Assembly (NCBI RefSeq): GCF_902460415.1 | Contig: NZ_CABPTY010000003.1 | Span: forward strand, 34,338 to 98,337 | From: Campylobacter_A concisus_Y | GTDB lineage: Bacteria > Campylobacterota > Campylobacteria > Campylobacterales > Campylobacteraceae | DNA: 64,000 nucleotides | Direction: 5' to 3' | Shown: positions 54,751-63,931 of the stretch, one piece after another | Layout of the letters: each line of letters begins with the position of its first letter | Position numbering within the stretch: the first letter of the stretch is position 1 | The notes under the pieces: generated by a model | What the model was told of the DNA's origin: nothing | Seen by the model: the letters and a program-made list of their open reading frames with translations, nothing else | The model's database searches: none | Program-made: the position numbers and the translations under genes

Positions 54751-55062
54751 ATGATAGTAAAAGAAAATGTACCTGTTTGGGTCGATGAGAGCAGGTGTAA
54801 GGCCTGTGATGTCTGCGTGAGCTACTGCCCAGCTGGTGTGCTAGCGATGAGGCTTGAGCCAAAAGCGGTGCTTGGTAAGATGATAGAGGTCGTCTATGCT
54901 GACTCATGTATAGGCTGTCGCGACTGCGAGCTTCACTGCCCTGATTTTGCCATTTATGTGGCTGAAAAAGGCTTTAAATTTGCAAAGCTAACCGCTGAGA
55001 GCAAAGAGCGAGCTGCGGCCGTAAAGGCAAATAAATTTGCAAAGCTTGGAGAGAGCGCATGA
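54751..55062 (+). CDS. oorD: 2-oxoglutarate:acceptor oxidoreductase, ferredoxin subunit
   Basis: OorD is the small delta subunit of the CoA-dependent 2-oxoglutarate oxidoreductase. The 103-residue protein has two 4Fe-4S motifs, CKACDVCVSYCPAG (about residues 16-29) and CIGCRDCELHCPD (about 50-62). It overlaps oorA by four bases. Order oorDABC is the same as in C. jejuni. Confidence 0.95.
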   Translation: MIVKENVPVWVDESRCKACDVCVSYCPAGVLAMRLEPKAVLGKMIEVVYADSCIGCRDCELHCPDFAIYVAEKGFKFAKLTAESKERAAAVKANKFAKLGESA

Positions 55063-56189
55063 GAGAGCTAGTATCAACTGGAAATGCCCTAGTAGCAAGG
55101 GCTGCGGTCGAGTGCGGCTGTAACTTCTTTGGCGGATATCCGATCACTCCAAGTAGTGAGATTGCCCACGAGCTAAGCGTGCTTTTGCCAAAACATGGCG
55201 GTACATTTATACAAATGGAAGATGAGATAGCTGGGATTTCAGTAGCTCTTGGCGCAAGTGCGAGCGGTGCTAAGGCAATGACTGCTAGCTCAGGTCCAGG
55301 AATTTCACTAAAGGCTGAGCAAATAGGCTTTGGCTTTATCGCTGAGATACCACTTGTCATCGTAAATGTCATGCGTGGTGGCCCTTCAACTGGCTTGCCA
55401 ACCCGCGTCGCACAAGGCGATATCTTGCAGGCTAAAAACCCAACTCATGGCGATGTAAATATGATAGTTTTGGCCCCTAGCAGCCTAGAGGAGTGCTATA
55501 CGCAGACGGTTCGCGCATTTAATCTCGCAGCTAGGTTTATGACGCCAGTTATGCTGCTACTTGATGAGACGATAGGTCACATGCAAGCAAGGGTTAGTTT
55601 GCCAGAGATCAGCGAGCTAGAAATTTATAAAAGAAGAGAATTTAGTGGCGAGCCAAAAGAGTATAAGCCTTACGAGGCAGCAGCTGATGAGCCAGCCACG
55701 CTAAATCCTTTCTTTAAAGGCTATCACTACCACATAACTGGGCTTCATCACGGCGCTACTGGCTTTCCAACAGAAGATGGCAAAATAGTTGAATACTCTA
55801 TGAATAGGCTGTTTAACAAGATAAATTTACACACTGACGAGTGCGAGAAATTTGAAGAGTTTATGCTCGAAGACGCTGAAATTTGTATCATCGCCTTTGG
55901 TAGTGTGGCGCTTTCGGCTAAGCAAGCGATACTAAATTTACGTGAAAAAGGGCTAAAAGTAGGGCTATTTAAGCCACTCACACTCTTTCCAGCTCCAGCT
56001 AAAAAGCTAAAAGAGATATCAGATAAATTTAAGAAAATTTTAGTCTGCGAGCTAAATTTAGGTCAATATAGTGGCGAAATTTCAAAGATCATCTTAAGAG
56101 ATGACTTTGCAAAACTGCTAAAAGCAAACGGCAGACCGATAAGCCCAAGCGAGATCGAGGCGAAGATAGGAGAAATTTATGGCTTTTAA
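55059..56189 (+). CDS. oorA: 2-oxoglutarate:acceptor oxidoreductase subunit alpha
   Basis: The 376-residue alpha subunit contributes the pyrimidine half of the ThDP site and the CoA-binding region. Blocks seen are NALVARAAVECGCNFFGGYP, ITPSSEIAHEL, FIQMEDEIAGISVALGASAS, TASSGPGISLKAEQIGF and MRGGPSTGLPTRVAQGD. It overlaps oorD by four and oorB by 11 bases, indicating translational coupling of all subunits. The complex replaces 2-oxoglutarate dehydrogenase in microaerophiles. Confidence 0.96.
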   Translation: MRELVSTGNALVARAAVECGCNFFGGYPITPSSEIAHELSVLLPKHGGTFIQMEDEIAGISVALGASASGAKAMTASSGPGISLKAEQIGFGFIAEIPLVIVNVMRGGPSTGLPTRVAQGDILQAKNPTHGDVNMIVLAPSSLEECYTQTVRAFNLAARFMTPVMLLLDETIGHMQARVSLPEISELEIYKRREFSGEPKEYKPYEAAADEPATLNPFFKGYHYHITGLHHGATGFPTEDGKIVEYSMNRLFNKINLHTDECEKFEEFMLEDAEICIIAFGSVALSAKQAILNLREKGLKVGLFKPLTLFPAPAKKLKEISDKFKKILVCELNLGQYSGEISKIILRDDFAKLLKANGRPISPSEIEAKIGEIYGF

Positions 56190-57024
56190 TTATGATAAAT
56201 ATTTACGAACAGATAAAATGCCTACTCTTTGGTGCTGGGGCTGTGGCGATGGTGTCATACTAAAGGCGCTCATCCGTGCTATCGACACCATCGGCTGGGA
56301 CATGAACGACGTTTGCGTGGTCTCAGGCATAGGCTGCTCTGGCCGCTTTAGCGGATACCTCGACTGCAACACCATCCACACAACTCACGGCAGAGCCGTA
56401 GCTTACGCGACTGGCGTAAAGATGGCAAACCCAGACAAACACGTCATCGTAGTAACTGGCGACGGCGACGGACTAGCGATCGGAGGCAACCACACGATAC
56501 ACGGATGCCGCCGAAATATCGGACTAAATCACATCTTAATCAACAACTTCATCTACGCGCTAACCAACTCGCAAACCAGCCCAACCACGCCAAAAGGCAT
56601 GTGGACGGTCACAGCGCAATACGGCAACATCGATCCTAGCTTTGATGCCTGTATGCTCGCAACTGCCGCAGGAGCTAGCTTTGTCGCACGTGGTAGCGTC
56701 ATCGAGCCAGAGAAGCTTACAAAGCTCTTTGTAGAGGGCTTTAGCCACGATGGATACAGCTTTTTTGATGTATTTTCAAACTGCCATATAAATTTAGGCC
56801 GCAAGAACAAAATGGGCGAGGCGGTGAAAAATTTAGAGTGGATAAAGGGCCGCACAACGAGCAAGGTCAAATTTGACATGCTAAGTGATGAGGAGAAAAA
56901 GGGCATTTTCCCACTTGGCATGCTGCATAAAGATGAAGAAAAGATCGAATACACCAAGGCTTACGACAAGGTAAGAAAGGCTGCTATGAGCAATGAAGCG
57001 ATAAATTTTGAGGAGCTAGCATGA
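56179..57024 (+). CDS. oorB: 2-oxoglutarate:acceptor oxidoreductase subunit beta
   Basis: The 281-residue beta subunit binds the ThDP diphosphate and an Fe-S cluster. It has TLWCWGCGDGVILKAL and GIGCSGRFSGYLDCNTIHTT (cluster cysteines), the ThDP motif VTGDGDGLAIGGNHTIHGC, and HILINNFIYALTNSQTSPTT. It overlaps oorA by 11 bases and oorC by four. Confidence 0.96.
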   Translation: MAFNYDKYLRTDKMPTLWCWGCGDGVILKALIRAIDTIGWDMNDVCVVSGIGCSGRFSGYLDCNTIHTTHGRAVAYATGVKMANPDKHVIVVTGDGDGLAIGGNHTIHGCRRNIGLNHILINNFIYALTNSQTSPTTPKGMWTVTAQYGNIDPSFDACMLATAAGASFVARGSVIEPEKLTKLFVEGFSHDGYSFFDVFSNCHINLGRKNKMGEAVKNLEWIKGRTTSKVKFDMLSDEEKKGIFPLGMLHKDEEKIEYTKAYDKVRKAAMSNEAINFEELA

Positions 57025-57572
57025 AGTCACAATTAAGATTTGTCGGCGTTGGCGGACAGGGCGTCATACTAGCTGGCGAGATCCTCTCAGCTGCCAAGAT
57101 AAAAGCGGGCGGATACGGCGTCAAGGCCTCTACCTACACATCTCAGGTACGTGGCGGCCCAACGAAGGTTGATATCATACTTGATGAGAAAGAAATTTTA
57201 TATCCTTACGCAAACGAGGGCGAGATAGACTTTATGCTTGCCACCGCGCAGATAAGCTACGATGCCTTTAAAAGCGGCGTGAAAGAGGGCGGTGCGATCG
57301 TTGTTGAGCCAAATTTAGTAAAAGTGAGCGATGAAGATAAAAAGCGCTGGAAAATTTATGAAATTCCTATCATCTCTATCGCAAAAGACGAGGTCGGAAA
57401 TGTCATCACTCAAAGTGTCGTCGCCCTTGGCGTGGCGGTGGCTATGAGTAAATGTATGGATGAAAATTTAGTGTGTGAAGAGATGTTAGCAAGCGTACCA
57501 GCTAAGGTCAAAGAAGCAAATGCTAAAGCTTACGAGCTAGGTCTAAAATACGCAAAAGAGCTTTTAAAATAA
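57021..57572 (+). CDS. oorC: 2-oxoglutarate:acceptor oxidoreductase subunit gamma
   Basis: The 183-residue gamma subunit starts with the family block FVGVGGQGVILAGEILSAAK and has KASTYTSQVRGGPTKVDIIL. It completes the OorDABC complex. A perfect 13 bp hairpin directly after the stop ends the operon. Confidence 0.96.
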   Translation: MKSQLRFVGVGGQGVILAGEILSAAKIKAGGYGVKASTYTSQVRGGPTKVDIILDEKEILYPYANEGEIDFMLATAQISYDAFKSGVKEGGAIVVEPNLVKVSDEDKKRWKIYEIPIISIAKDEVGNVITQSVVALGVAVAMSKCMDENLVCEEMLASVPAKVKEANAKAYELGLKYAKELLK

Positions 57573-57599
57573 ATTTTGGCTAATTTTTAGCCAAAATTT
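57571..57599 (+). terminator. Terminator after oorC
   Basis: AAATTTTGGCTAA (57571-57583), loop TTT, TTAGCCAAAATTT (57587-57599): a perfect 13 bp stem overlapping the oorC stop. Confidence 0.85.
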
Positions 57600-57873
57600 C
57601 TACTATAAACAGAAAAATTAACCTTTATTATATTTTTGTCAATTATTACTTTTCTTAAAATTTTAAGTATCACTTTTTGATATAAAAGATTATATTTATA
57701 GTATTTATTTATCTTGCCAAAGCTATGAAATTTTTAAAAATCGTTCTCATAATGCCCTATCATAGCTTTTTTAAATAAAATGTATTTTTAAATATTTAAT
57801 AAATCAATAAATTATATTTAATATTTGTTTTAGTAACATTTCAGACGTAAAATTTTTATAAAAGGAGTAAAAA
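57573..57873. other. 301-base AT-rich leader region of the receptor pseudogene
   Basis: After the oorC terminator this region holds an AT palindrome (CTTAAAATTTTAAG, 57654-57667), a hairpin with a T-run (57719-57772) and an AAGGAG ribosome site before the receptor start. I see no clear Fur box or reading frame. Confidence 0.6.
57719..57772 (+). promoter_or_regulatory. Structured leader: hairpin with T-run upstream of the receptor
   Basis: AAAGCTATGA (57719-57728) pairs with TCATAGCTTT (57760-57769) around a 31-base loop, followed by further Ts. It has the form of an intrinsic terminator about 100 bases before the receptor start, so it could be an attenuator or the 3' end of a small RNA. Confidence 0.5.
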
Positions 57874-60071
57874 TTGAGTTACAAAATCTCGGTTGCAACA
57901 TGTGCTGCACTTTTGATGTGCAGTGGTTTTTTAAGTCAAGTTTTTGCTGTGCAAACGACAAAGCTTGAGGGTATTGAAGTAAATTCGGTCGGTGACAACA
58001 TCAGTGAGAGCGGTATTGATGAGGGAATTTTAAACAAAAGAGTAGCCGCTGGTCCTTTGGCTGACAAAAAAGTCTTAGATATGCCTTATCAAGTAAATAC
58101 GATCTCAAAAGAGGTTCTTGATAACCAAGGTGTTCAAGGTTTTGAAGATGCAGTTAGATACTTCCCTTCAGCACAAATTTAATATCGTGGTGGAGCTGAA
58201 ATCGGTCGTCCACAAACTCGTGGTTTTCAAGGTAGTGTAATCGGTAATGTCTTTTGGGATGGTTTTTATGCTGCATCAACTACAGCTATACCTATGGCGA
58301 TGTTTGAGAGCCTTCAAGTGCAAAACGGACTTGCTGGCTCACTTTATGGTGCTGGTGCGCCTACAGGGTATTTTAGTTACTCTCGTAAGCGTCCGGTTCC
58401 GCTTCAAAACATCATATGGAGTGATTACAGCTCAAGGTCAAATTTAGGCGTAGGTCTTGATACTTCAAATAAATTTGAAAAAGTCGGATATAGAGGTGTG
58501 TTTTACTACTCAGGCGGTGAAAAGAATGCCAAAGATAGTAAATTTTCTCGTCGTTTAGCCTCACTTGGACTTGATTTTTACCTTACAGAGAATTTGACAC
58601 TTGAGACAAACTTTAGCCATTACGAGCATGAAAATTCTGGAATGCCGGGTGGATTTAGTATGCCACTAACAAACGGAGTGGCAAAATTTGATGTGCCAAG
58701 CCCTGTAAAAGATACTAAAAGGGGACTTGGTCAGACTTTTGGGGGTAATTATCTAAAAACTCAAACAGCTAGTGTAAAACTAAAATATGCTCCAACAGAC
58801 AACTGGTACTTTGAGGGTGGCTATCAGTGGCAAAATGCTTTAAGAAATATGTATGGTCCTAGTAATACTTTTTTAAATAGTGACGGCAAATTTAATGTAA
58901 AAGAAGATTATACTCGTAGCGGTGCTTCTGGTAAATTTCAAGTCCATAGCTGGTTTGCTAAGGCTAACACTAGTTTTGGAACAGGAAGCATAGTTCATAA
59001 CGTAGGTTTAGCAACTAATGGATATAGATTTAAAATTTATTCAGGAAAAACTACTGGTGGCAACAAAGATTACGGCGATTCTTATTTAAGTAACCCAGTG
59101 GTTTTTAATAATGCTCATGTAAATAGAGGCGATGGCTTATACAAATCAAGATACTCAGATACTAAAAATATAGTATTGGTAGATGATATAGCTTTCAACA
59201 ATAAATTTAGCACTATCTTATCTTTCTCAAATTCATGGTTTCAAAGCAATGTCATAAATAAAAATACTGGCAAAAAGACAAAAACTTATGACAAAAATGG
59301 ACAAAGTTATGCGGTCAGTTTTGTTTATAAGCCTATTGAAAATTTAAATCTTTATACAACTTACGCAGACAGTATCTCAGACGAACAATCGTCATACACA
59401 TTTCCAAACTCACATCCAAGACGAGGAGAGATGATCGTAATAGAGCCTATCAGAAGCAAGCAATACGAACTCGGCGCAAAAGCTAGGATAGGAGAAATCG
59501 ATTTACAAGCGGCGGTATTTGAGATCAAGCGTCCGGTACGTATCTAGTCGGTAGCGGAGCGAATGCGCAATATAAAATACAAGGCACGCAAAGAAACCGT
59601 GGTTTTGAGCTAACCACCGGCGGCAAACTCGTAGATAATCTAAGCGTTTACGGCGGATTTACTTTACTTAACGCAAAGATAAAAAATGCCAAAGACGGCG
59701 TATCGGAGGGTAAAACCGTTATCGGCGAGCCTAAATTTCAGGCAAACGTGCTATTTGATTACGTAGTACCGAATACTAACAAGCTCGCATTTACTACGAA
59801 TTTCCACTATACCGGTAAACGTTACATCGACAATGCCAACGCTTATAGCGTAGACGGATACTTCACGACCGATATAGGCGCTAGATATACGACTAAAAAC
59901 TGGATCGGCAAGGAAGCTACTATCAGATTTAACGTAAATAATCTGTTTGATAAAAAATACTGGGCGGGAATGTTTCCTTCCGACGTGGACGGAGCGATCG
60001 CCGGCAGAGGAACTTCGCTTTTCTTAGGACAAAGTAGAAATTTCATGCTCTCCGCGCAAGTTAAATTTTAA
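57874..60071 (+). pseudogene. TonB-dependent siderophore receptor, nonsense codon plus frameshift
   Basis: An outer-membrane receptor of about 730 residues is encoded in three pieces. TTG 57874 follows AAGGAG and starts a signal peptide (cleavage after QVFA), then the plug domain with DMPYQVNTISKEVLDNQGVQ. A TAA at 58180-58182 interrupts RYFPSAQI/YRGGAEIGRPQTRGFQG in the same frame; CAA to TAA would explain it. The barrel continues to KRPVRI and TAG 59545, but the true continuation, GSGANAQYKIQGTQRNRGFE, is in another frame from about 59532, so one base was gained or two lost. The end has NVNNLFDKKYWAG and the terminal aromatic LSAQVKF. Base composition changes near the frameshift. The receptor is unlikely to work unless both lesions are errors. 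Confidence 0.88.
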
Positions 60072-60077
60072 GTCTTA

Positions 60078-60100
60078 AAAGCCGAATTTATTTCGGCTTT
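60078..60100 (+). terminator. Terminator after the receptor pseudogene
   Basis: AAAGCCGAA (60078-60086), loop TTTAT, TTCGGCTTT (60092-60100): a perfect 9 bp stem ending in T residues. Confidence 0.8.
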
Positions 60101-60106
60101 AGCTGT

Positions 60107-60137
60107 TTAAATTTGCTCTTTTCTAGAGCAAATTTAA
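60107..60137. repeat. Second hairpin before the methyltransferase gene
   Basis: TTAAATTTGCTC (60107-60118) and GAGCAAATTTAA (60126-60137) form a perfect 12 bp stem with a 7-base loop just upstream of the AAGGGAG ribosome site. No T-run follows on the plus strand; it may affect translation or stop minus-strand transcripts. Confidence 0.65.
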
Positions 60138-60154
60138 GTAACTAAGGGAGAAAA

Positions 60155-60997
60155 ATGCAAGGACTAGTTAATTATCAAGCCATTTTTGAAAGAGCTTTCG
60201 CCTCTACTTTACAAAAAGTAAAAGGCGGCCAAAAAAGCGGCGTGGATTGGGATACAGTGGCAAATATGTATAACGAGATGACTAGCATGGAAGCAGGCTC
60301 GACGCTAAATTTACTCTCGCTTTTGCCGCTTAGCAAAGAAGATAGCGTGCTTGACGTGGGCTGCGGTCCGGCAAGGCTTAGCGTGCCACTTGCAAAGCTA
60401 ACAAAGAGCGTAAGTGCGCTAGATCCGTTTGCAAAAATGCTTGAATACGCTAAAAAAAATGCAAAAGAGGCTGGAGCGAAAAATATAAATTTCATCCAAA
60501 AAGACTGGAGTGATGAGCAGAGTTTAAAGAGCTTGCCAAAACACGACATCGTGCTAGCATCACGCTCAGTTGGGCTTTTTGATATAAAAAAGCTTTGCAA
60601 ATTTGCTAAAAAATATGTCGTGATGACCTCTTTTTTAATGGATTATCCAAGCTTAAAAACGTTCTGGCAAGACTTCCTAAAAGGGATAAAAGATGAAAAT
60701 GAGACAGGTCTTAGCGATAGGAGATTTGGCTATAACTTTATCTTTAATATCGTCTATGACATGGGAGCAAATCCAAATTTAAAGATAATTGACACCATTT
60801 TTGAGAGGGATTTTGCTAGCCTTGAAGAGGCGTTTTCTTATTTTAGATTTGTCGGTGAGATCACGCCTGAAAAAGAAGAAATTTATAAAGAAAATGTAAA
60901 AAGCTACCTCACAAAGACCAAAAGCGGCTTTAAATTTAAAAGAGAGACGAAGAGCTATCTTATCTGGTGGGACATGCGGGAGATAAAATTTGAGTAG
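60155..60997 (+). CDS. SAM-dependent methyltransferase coupled to the ABC transporter
   Basis: A 280-residue class I methyltransferase with the SAM motif VLDVGCGPARLSVPLA (about residues 66-81) and downstream acidic ALDPFAKMLEYAKK; an N-terminal helical extension precedes it. There is no signal peptide, so it acts in the cytoplasm. The substrate is unknown. Its stop overlaps the permease start by 8 bases, so it is translated with the transporter. This link suggests modification of an imported chelate or a metallophore, but that is inference. Confidence 0.85.
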   Translation: MQGLVNYQAIFERAFASTLQKVKGGQKSGVDWDTVANMYNEMTSMEAGSTLNLLSLLPLSKEDSVLDVGCGPARLSVPLAKLTKSVSALDPFAKMLEYAKKNAKEAGAKNINFIQKDWSDEQSLKSLPKHDIVLASRSVGLFDIKKLCKFAKKYVVMTSFLMDYPSLKTFWQDFLKGIKDENETGLSDRRFGYNFIFNIVYDMGANPNLKIIDTIFERDFASLEEAFSYFRFVGEITPEKEEIYKENVKSYLTKTKSGFKFKRETKSYLIWWDMREIKFE

Positions 60998-62000
60998 CCA
61001 AAAGATCATTTTCGCATTATTTGCGCTTCTTTTGCTGGTGCTCTTTTTTTCATTAGGTATCGGACGCTACGAGATAAGCTACGTTCAAATTTTTGAGTTT
61101 ATAAGATCAGCCATTTTAAACGAGCAACCAAGCGACGAGCAAGGCTACACGGTCTTTACGCTCATTCGCTTGCCAAGGGTGCTTTTTGCCGTCCTTGTTG
61201 GTGCAGCGCTTGCTAGCTCTGGAGCTGTCTATCAAGGCCTTTTTAAAAATCCTCTAGTCTCGCCTGACATCCTTGGTGTCTCAAGTGGCGCAGCTGTTGG
61301 AGCTAGCGTGGCTATCATCTTAAATTTTAATTACATAGGCGTGCAGCTTAGTGCCTTTGCTTGCGGTCTTTTTGCGGTTTTTGCTGTTGTTTTTATAAGC
61401 AGCGTCATCGCAAAGGGCAGGTTAAATTTACTCGTGATGGTGCTAACTGGCATCGTCATCTCATCTCTTTTTGGGGCGCTTAGCTCGCTTATAAAATTTC
61501 TAGCTGACAGCGATGATAAGCTACCAGAAGTCACTTTTTGGCTGATGGGAAGCCTTGCAAGAAGCGGCGGATATAAAAATTTAGCTCTGCTTTTTTGTGT
61601 AGTTATGATCTGTCTTGTGCCACTTTTTATGCTTCGCTACAAGCTAAATACGCTTAGTTTTGGCGAAGAAGAGGCTAGGGCGATGGGACTAAATGTGAAA
61701 TTTTACAACATCATAATCATCATCGCCTCGACACTTCTAACCGCTACTTGTGTCTCATTTTGCGGTATCGTGGGCTGGGTAGGGCTTGTCATCCCTCACA
61801 TTATGCGCTTTGTCGTGGGAGCAAATTTCATCACACTCTTTCCAGCTTCTCTGCTTGGCGGAGGGCTATTTTTACTGATAGTCGATACCACTTCACGCAG
61901 CTTAATGGCAAGCGAGATCCCACTTGGCGTCATCACTTCACTAGTTGGCGCGCCTCTTTTTGTCTATCTGCTCTATAAGAGCAAAAAGGGTTTTGCGTGA
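60990..62000 (+). CDS. FecCD-type metal-chelate ABC permease
   Basis: A 336-residue inner-membrane permease with about ten membrane segments, of the BtuC/FecCD family that imports iron-siderophore, haem or cobalamin-type substrates. Family blocks: LIRLPRVLFAVLVGAALASS, GAVYQGLFKNPLVSPDILGV, SSGAAVGAS, and the ATPase-contact segment GWVGLVIPHIMRFVVG. Start is TTG 60990 inside the methyltransferase gene. It overlaps the ATPase gene by four bases. Confidence 0.94.
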   Translation: MSSQKIIFALFALLLLVLFFSLGIGRYEISYVQIFEFIRSAILNEQPSDEQGYTVFTLIRLPRVLFAVLVGAALASSGAVYQGLFKNPLVSPDILGVSSGAAVGASVAIILNFNYIGVQLSAFACGLFAVFAVVFISSVIAKGRLNLLVMVLTGIVISSLFGALSSLIKFLADSDDKLPEVTFWLMGSLARSGGYKNLALLFCVVMICLVPLFMLRYKLNTLSFGEEEARAMGLNVKFYNIIIIIASTLLTATCVSFCGIVGWVGLVIPHIMRFVVGANFITLFPASLLGGGLFLLIVDTTSRSLMASEIPLGVITSLVGAPLFVYLLYKSKKGFA

Positions 62001-62773
62001 AATTTGAGATAAAAAATTTAAGCTGCGGCTACGATAAAAAGGTCGTTATAGAAAATTTCAATGCAAATTTACAAGATGGCGACATCTTTTGCCTGCTTGG
62101 TAGCAATGGCGTTGGCAAAACTACGACGTTTAAGACGATACTTGGTTTTTTAAAGCCACTTGGGGGAGAAATTTTAATAGACGGCAAAGACGCGCTAAAG
62201 ATGAGCGAGAAAGAGCGAGCAAGCTTTATAAGCTACGTCCCGCAAGCTCACACACCGCCATTTGCTTTTAGCGTTTTTGACGTGGTGATGATGAGTGCAA
62301 ATGCAAGACTTGGTATATTTGAACGCCCTAGCAAAGAGGATGAGAAGATAGCGCTAGATGCGTTAAAAACGCTAAATTTAGAGAGTTTTAAAGATAAAAT
62401 TTACACCGATCTAAGTGGTGGCGAGCGGCAAATGGTACTGATAGCTAGGGCATTAGCGCAACGCTCAAAGGTGATGCTACTTGACGAGCCAACGGCAAAT
62501 TTAGACTTTGGTAATCAAATGCGAGTTTTAAAAGAGATAAAAAAGCTCGCAAAGCAAGGCTACATCATCATCCTCACCTCTCATCAACCAGAGCAGGTCT
62601 TTTATCTAAACGCAAAGGTCGCGATGCTTGGGCGTGATAAAAACTACATCTACGGCGAGGCTAGCGAGGCGATGAGTAGCGAAAATTTAAAGAAAATTTA
62701 CGGCGTAGATATACGAGTGGTGAAAAATATCATCGATGAGCGCGAGCATTACTCTTGCGTGATGGCGGATTGA
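61997..62773 (+). CDS. FecE-type ABC transporter ATPase
   Basis: A 258-residue ATP-binding subunit with Walker A LLGSNGVGKTTTFKTIL, the Q-loop SYVPQAHTPPFAFSVFDVV, signature LSGGERQMVLIARALAQ, Walker B VMLLDEPTANLDFGNQ and switch-loop LTSHQPEQVF. It energises the neighbouring permease. Overlap with the permease gene is four bases; the binding-protein gene follows after 11 bases. Confidence 0.95.
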   Translation: MKFEIKNLSCGYDKKVVIENFNANLQDGDIFCLLGSNGVGKTTTFKTILGFLKPLGGEILIDGKDALKMSEKERASFISYVPQAHTPPFAFSVFDVVMMSANARLGIFERPSKEDEKIALDALKTLNLESFKDKIYTDLSGGERQMVLIARALAQRSKVMLLDEPTANLDFGNQMRVLKEIKKLAKQGYIIILTSHQPEQVFYLNAKVAMLGRDKNYIYGEASEAMSSENLKKIYGVDIRVVKNIIDEREHYSCVMAD

Positions 62774-62784
62774 AAGGAGAAAAT

Positions 62785-63798
62785 ATGTTTAAGAAAATTT
62801 TATTTTTGGCTTTTTTGCTTGTTAGTTTGCAAGCAAGAGTGGTGCTTGATAGCGACAATAAAAAGGTAGAAGTGCCTGATGTGATCGAGCGTGCGACGCC
62901 TTTGATAGGGGCTTTTGTGCAGGTCTCTGCGATGCTTGGCAACGAAGATCATATAATTAGCGGTGCGCCAAAACTGCCTCCACTTATGTCAAAAATTTTT
63001 CCAAAAATAAAGAGCAACGATAACAAAAGTGGCATGCTAAGCAGCAGCGTCGAGACGATCATAGCGTCAAAAACGCAAGTTGTTTTTGGGCCAGTTAGCA
63101 TGATGTTTGATGAAAATAGCAAGGCTCAGCTAGAGAGCGCTGGCATCGCAGTTGTGAAGATAGATAAATTTCAAAGCATCAAAGAGATACAAGACAGCTT
63201 TAGCAAGATCGCTGAAATTTGGGGCGAAAAGAGCGTAAAAAGGGCGCGTGAGTTTAATGACTATTTTAACGAGAATATAAAATTTGTAAGCCAAAAAACA
63301 GCAAATTTAACGCCAAAAAAGAGAGTTTTGGTGCTTAACTACAACTCAGGAAACTTTAGCACCATTAGCCAAAAAGATATCGGCGCAGAGTATATTGGCG
63401 TAGCTGGTGGCAAAAATTTAAGCTCAGAGCTAAGCGATGGTGATTTTAAAATTTCAAAAGCGATAAATGAAGAGCAAGTCATCATCTTTAACCCAGACAT
63501 CATCATCACAAATTCGCAAAAAAGTACCGATGCTATCGCTAAAAATGCATCATTTGCCAAGCTAAAAGCTGTGCAAAATGGGCAAATTTTTGTAGTGCCA
63601 AGTGGCGTTTATCTTTGGAGTGTAAGAAGCGCTGAAGGTGCGCTCTATCCGCTTTGGCTAGCTAAGACATTTTACCCAGAGCAGTTTAGCGATCTAAATT
63701 TAGAGCAAAAAACAAGAGAGTTTTACGAGAGATTTTATAACTACAAGCTAAGTGATAGCGAGCTAAAAGAAATTTTGCACCCAAAGGGTGAATTTTGA
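62785..63798 (+). CDS. Periplasmic metal-chelate-binding protein (FecB/BtuF-type)
   Basis: The 337-residue substrate-binding protein has a signal peptide (residues 1-17, ending VSLQA) and the class III binding-protein fold with a rigid helix between two lobes: KVEVPDVIERATPLIGAF, SVETIIASKTQVVFGPVSMM and EQVIIFNPDIIITNS. ATG 62785 is chosen because AAAGGAG lies just upstream; an in-frame ATG at 62755 falls inside the ATPase gene. The ligand is unknown: iron-siderophore, haem, cobalamin and nickel chelates all use this family. No lipobox is visible. Confidence 0.92.
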   Translation: MFKKILFLAFLLVSLQARVVLDSDNKKVEVPDVIERATPLIGAFVQVSAMLGNEDHIISGAPKLPPLMSKIFPKIKSNDNKSGMLSSSVETIIASKTQVVFGPVSMMFDENSKAQLESAGIAVVKIDKFQSIKEIQDSFSKIAEIWGEKSVKRAREFNDYFNENIKFVSQKTANLTPKKRVLVLNYNSGNFSTISQKDIGAEYIGVAGGKNLSSELSDGDFKISKAINEEQVIIFNPDIIITNSQKSTDAIAKNASFAKLKAVQNGQIFVVPSGVYLWSVRSAEGALYPLWLAKTFYPEQFSDLNLEQKTREFYERFYNYKLSDSELKEILHPKGEF

Positions 63799-63824
63799 TA
63801 ATAGGACAAAAATAAGGTTATTTA

Positions 63825-63853
63825 TTATACTTAATATATTTATTTAAGTATAA
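63825..63853. repeat. AT-rich inverted repeat after the ABC operon
   Basis: TTATACTTAA (63825-63834) and TTAAGTATAA (63844-63853) form a 10 bp stem with a 9-base loop, 27 bases after the binding-protein stop; a weak terminator is possible. Confidence 0.5.
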
Positions 63854-63931
63854 AAGTAAATTTATCTTTCTAATATCCTAAAAAAGAGCTTTTAAAGCTT
63901 AAAAACTCAAAAATAAAAATAAACTTCAAAT

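Noticed and set aside
57780..57860. Fur box before the TonB receptor
   Set aside because: The region is so AT-rich that partial matches are expected by chance; no convincing GATAAT-type array was seen.
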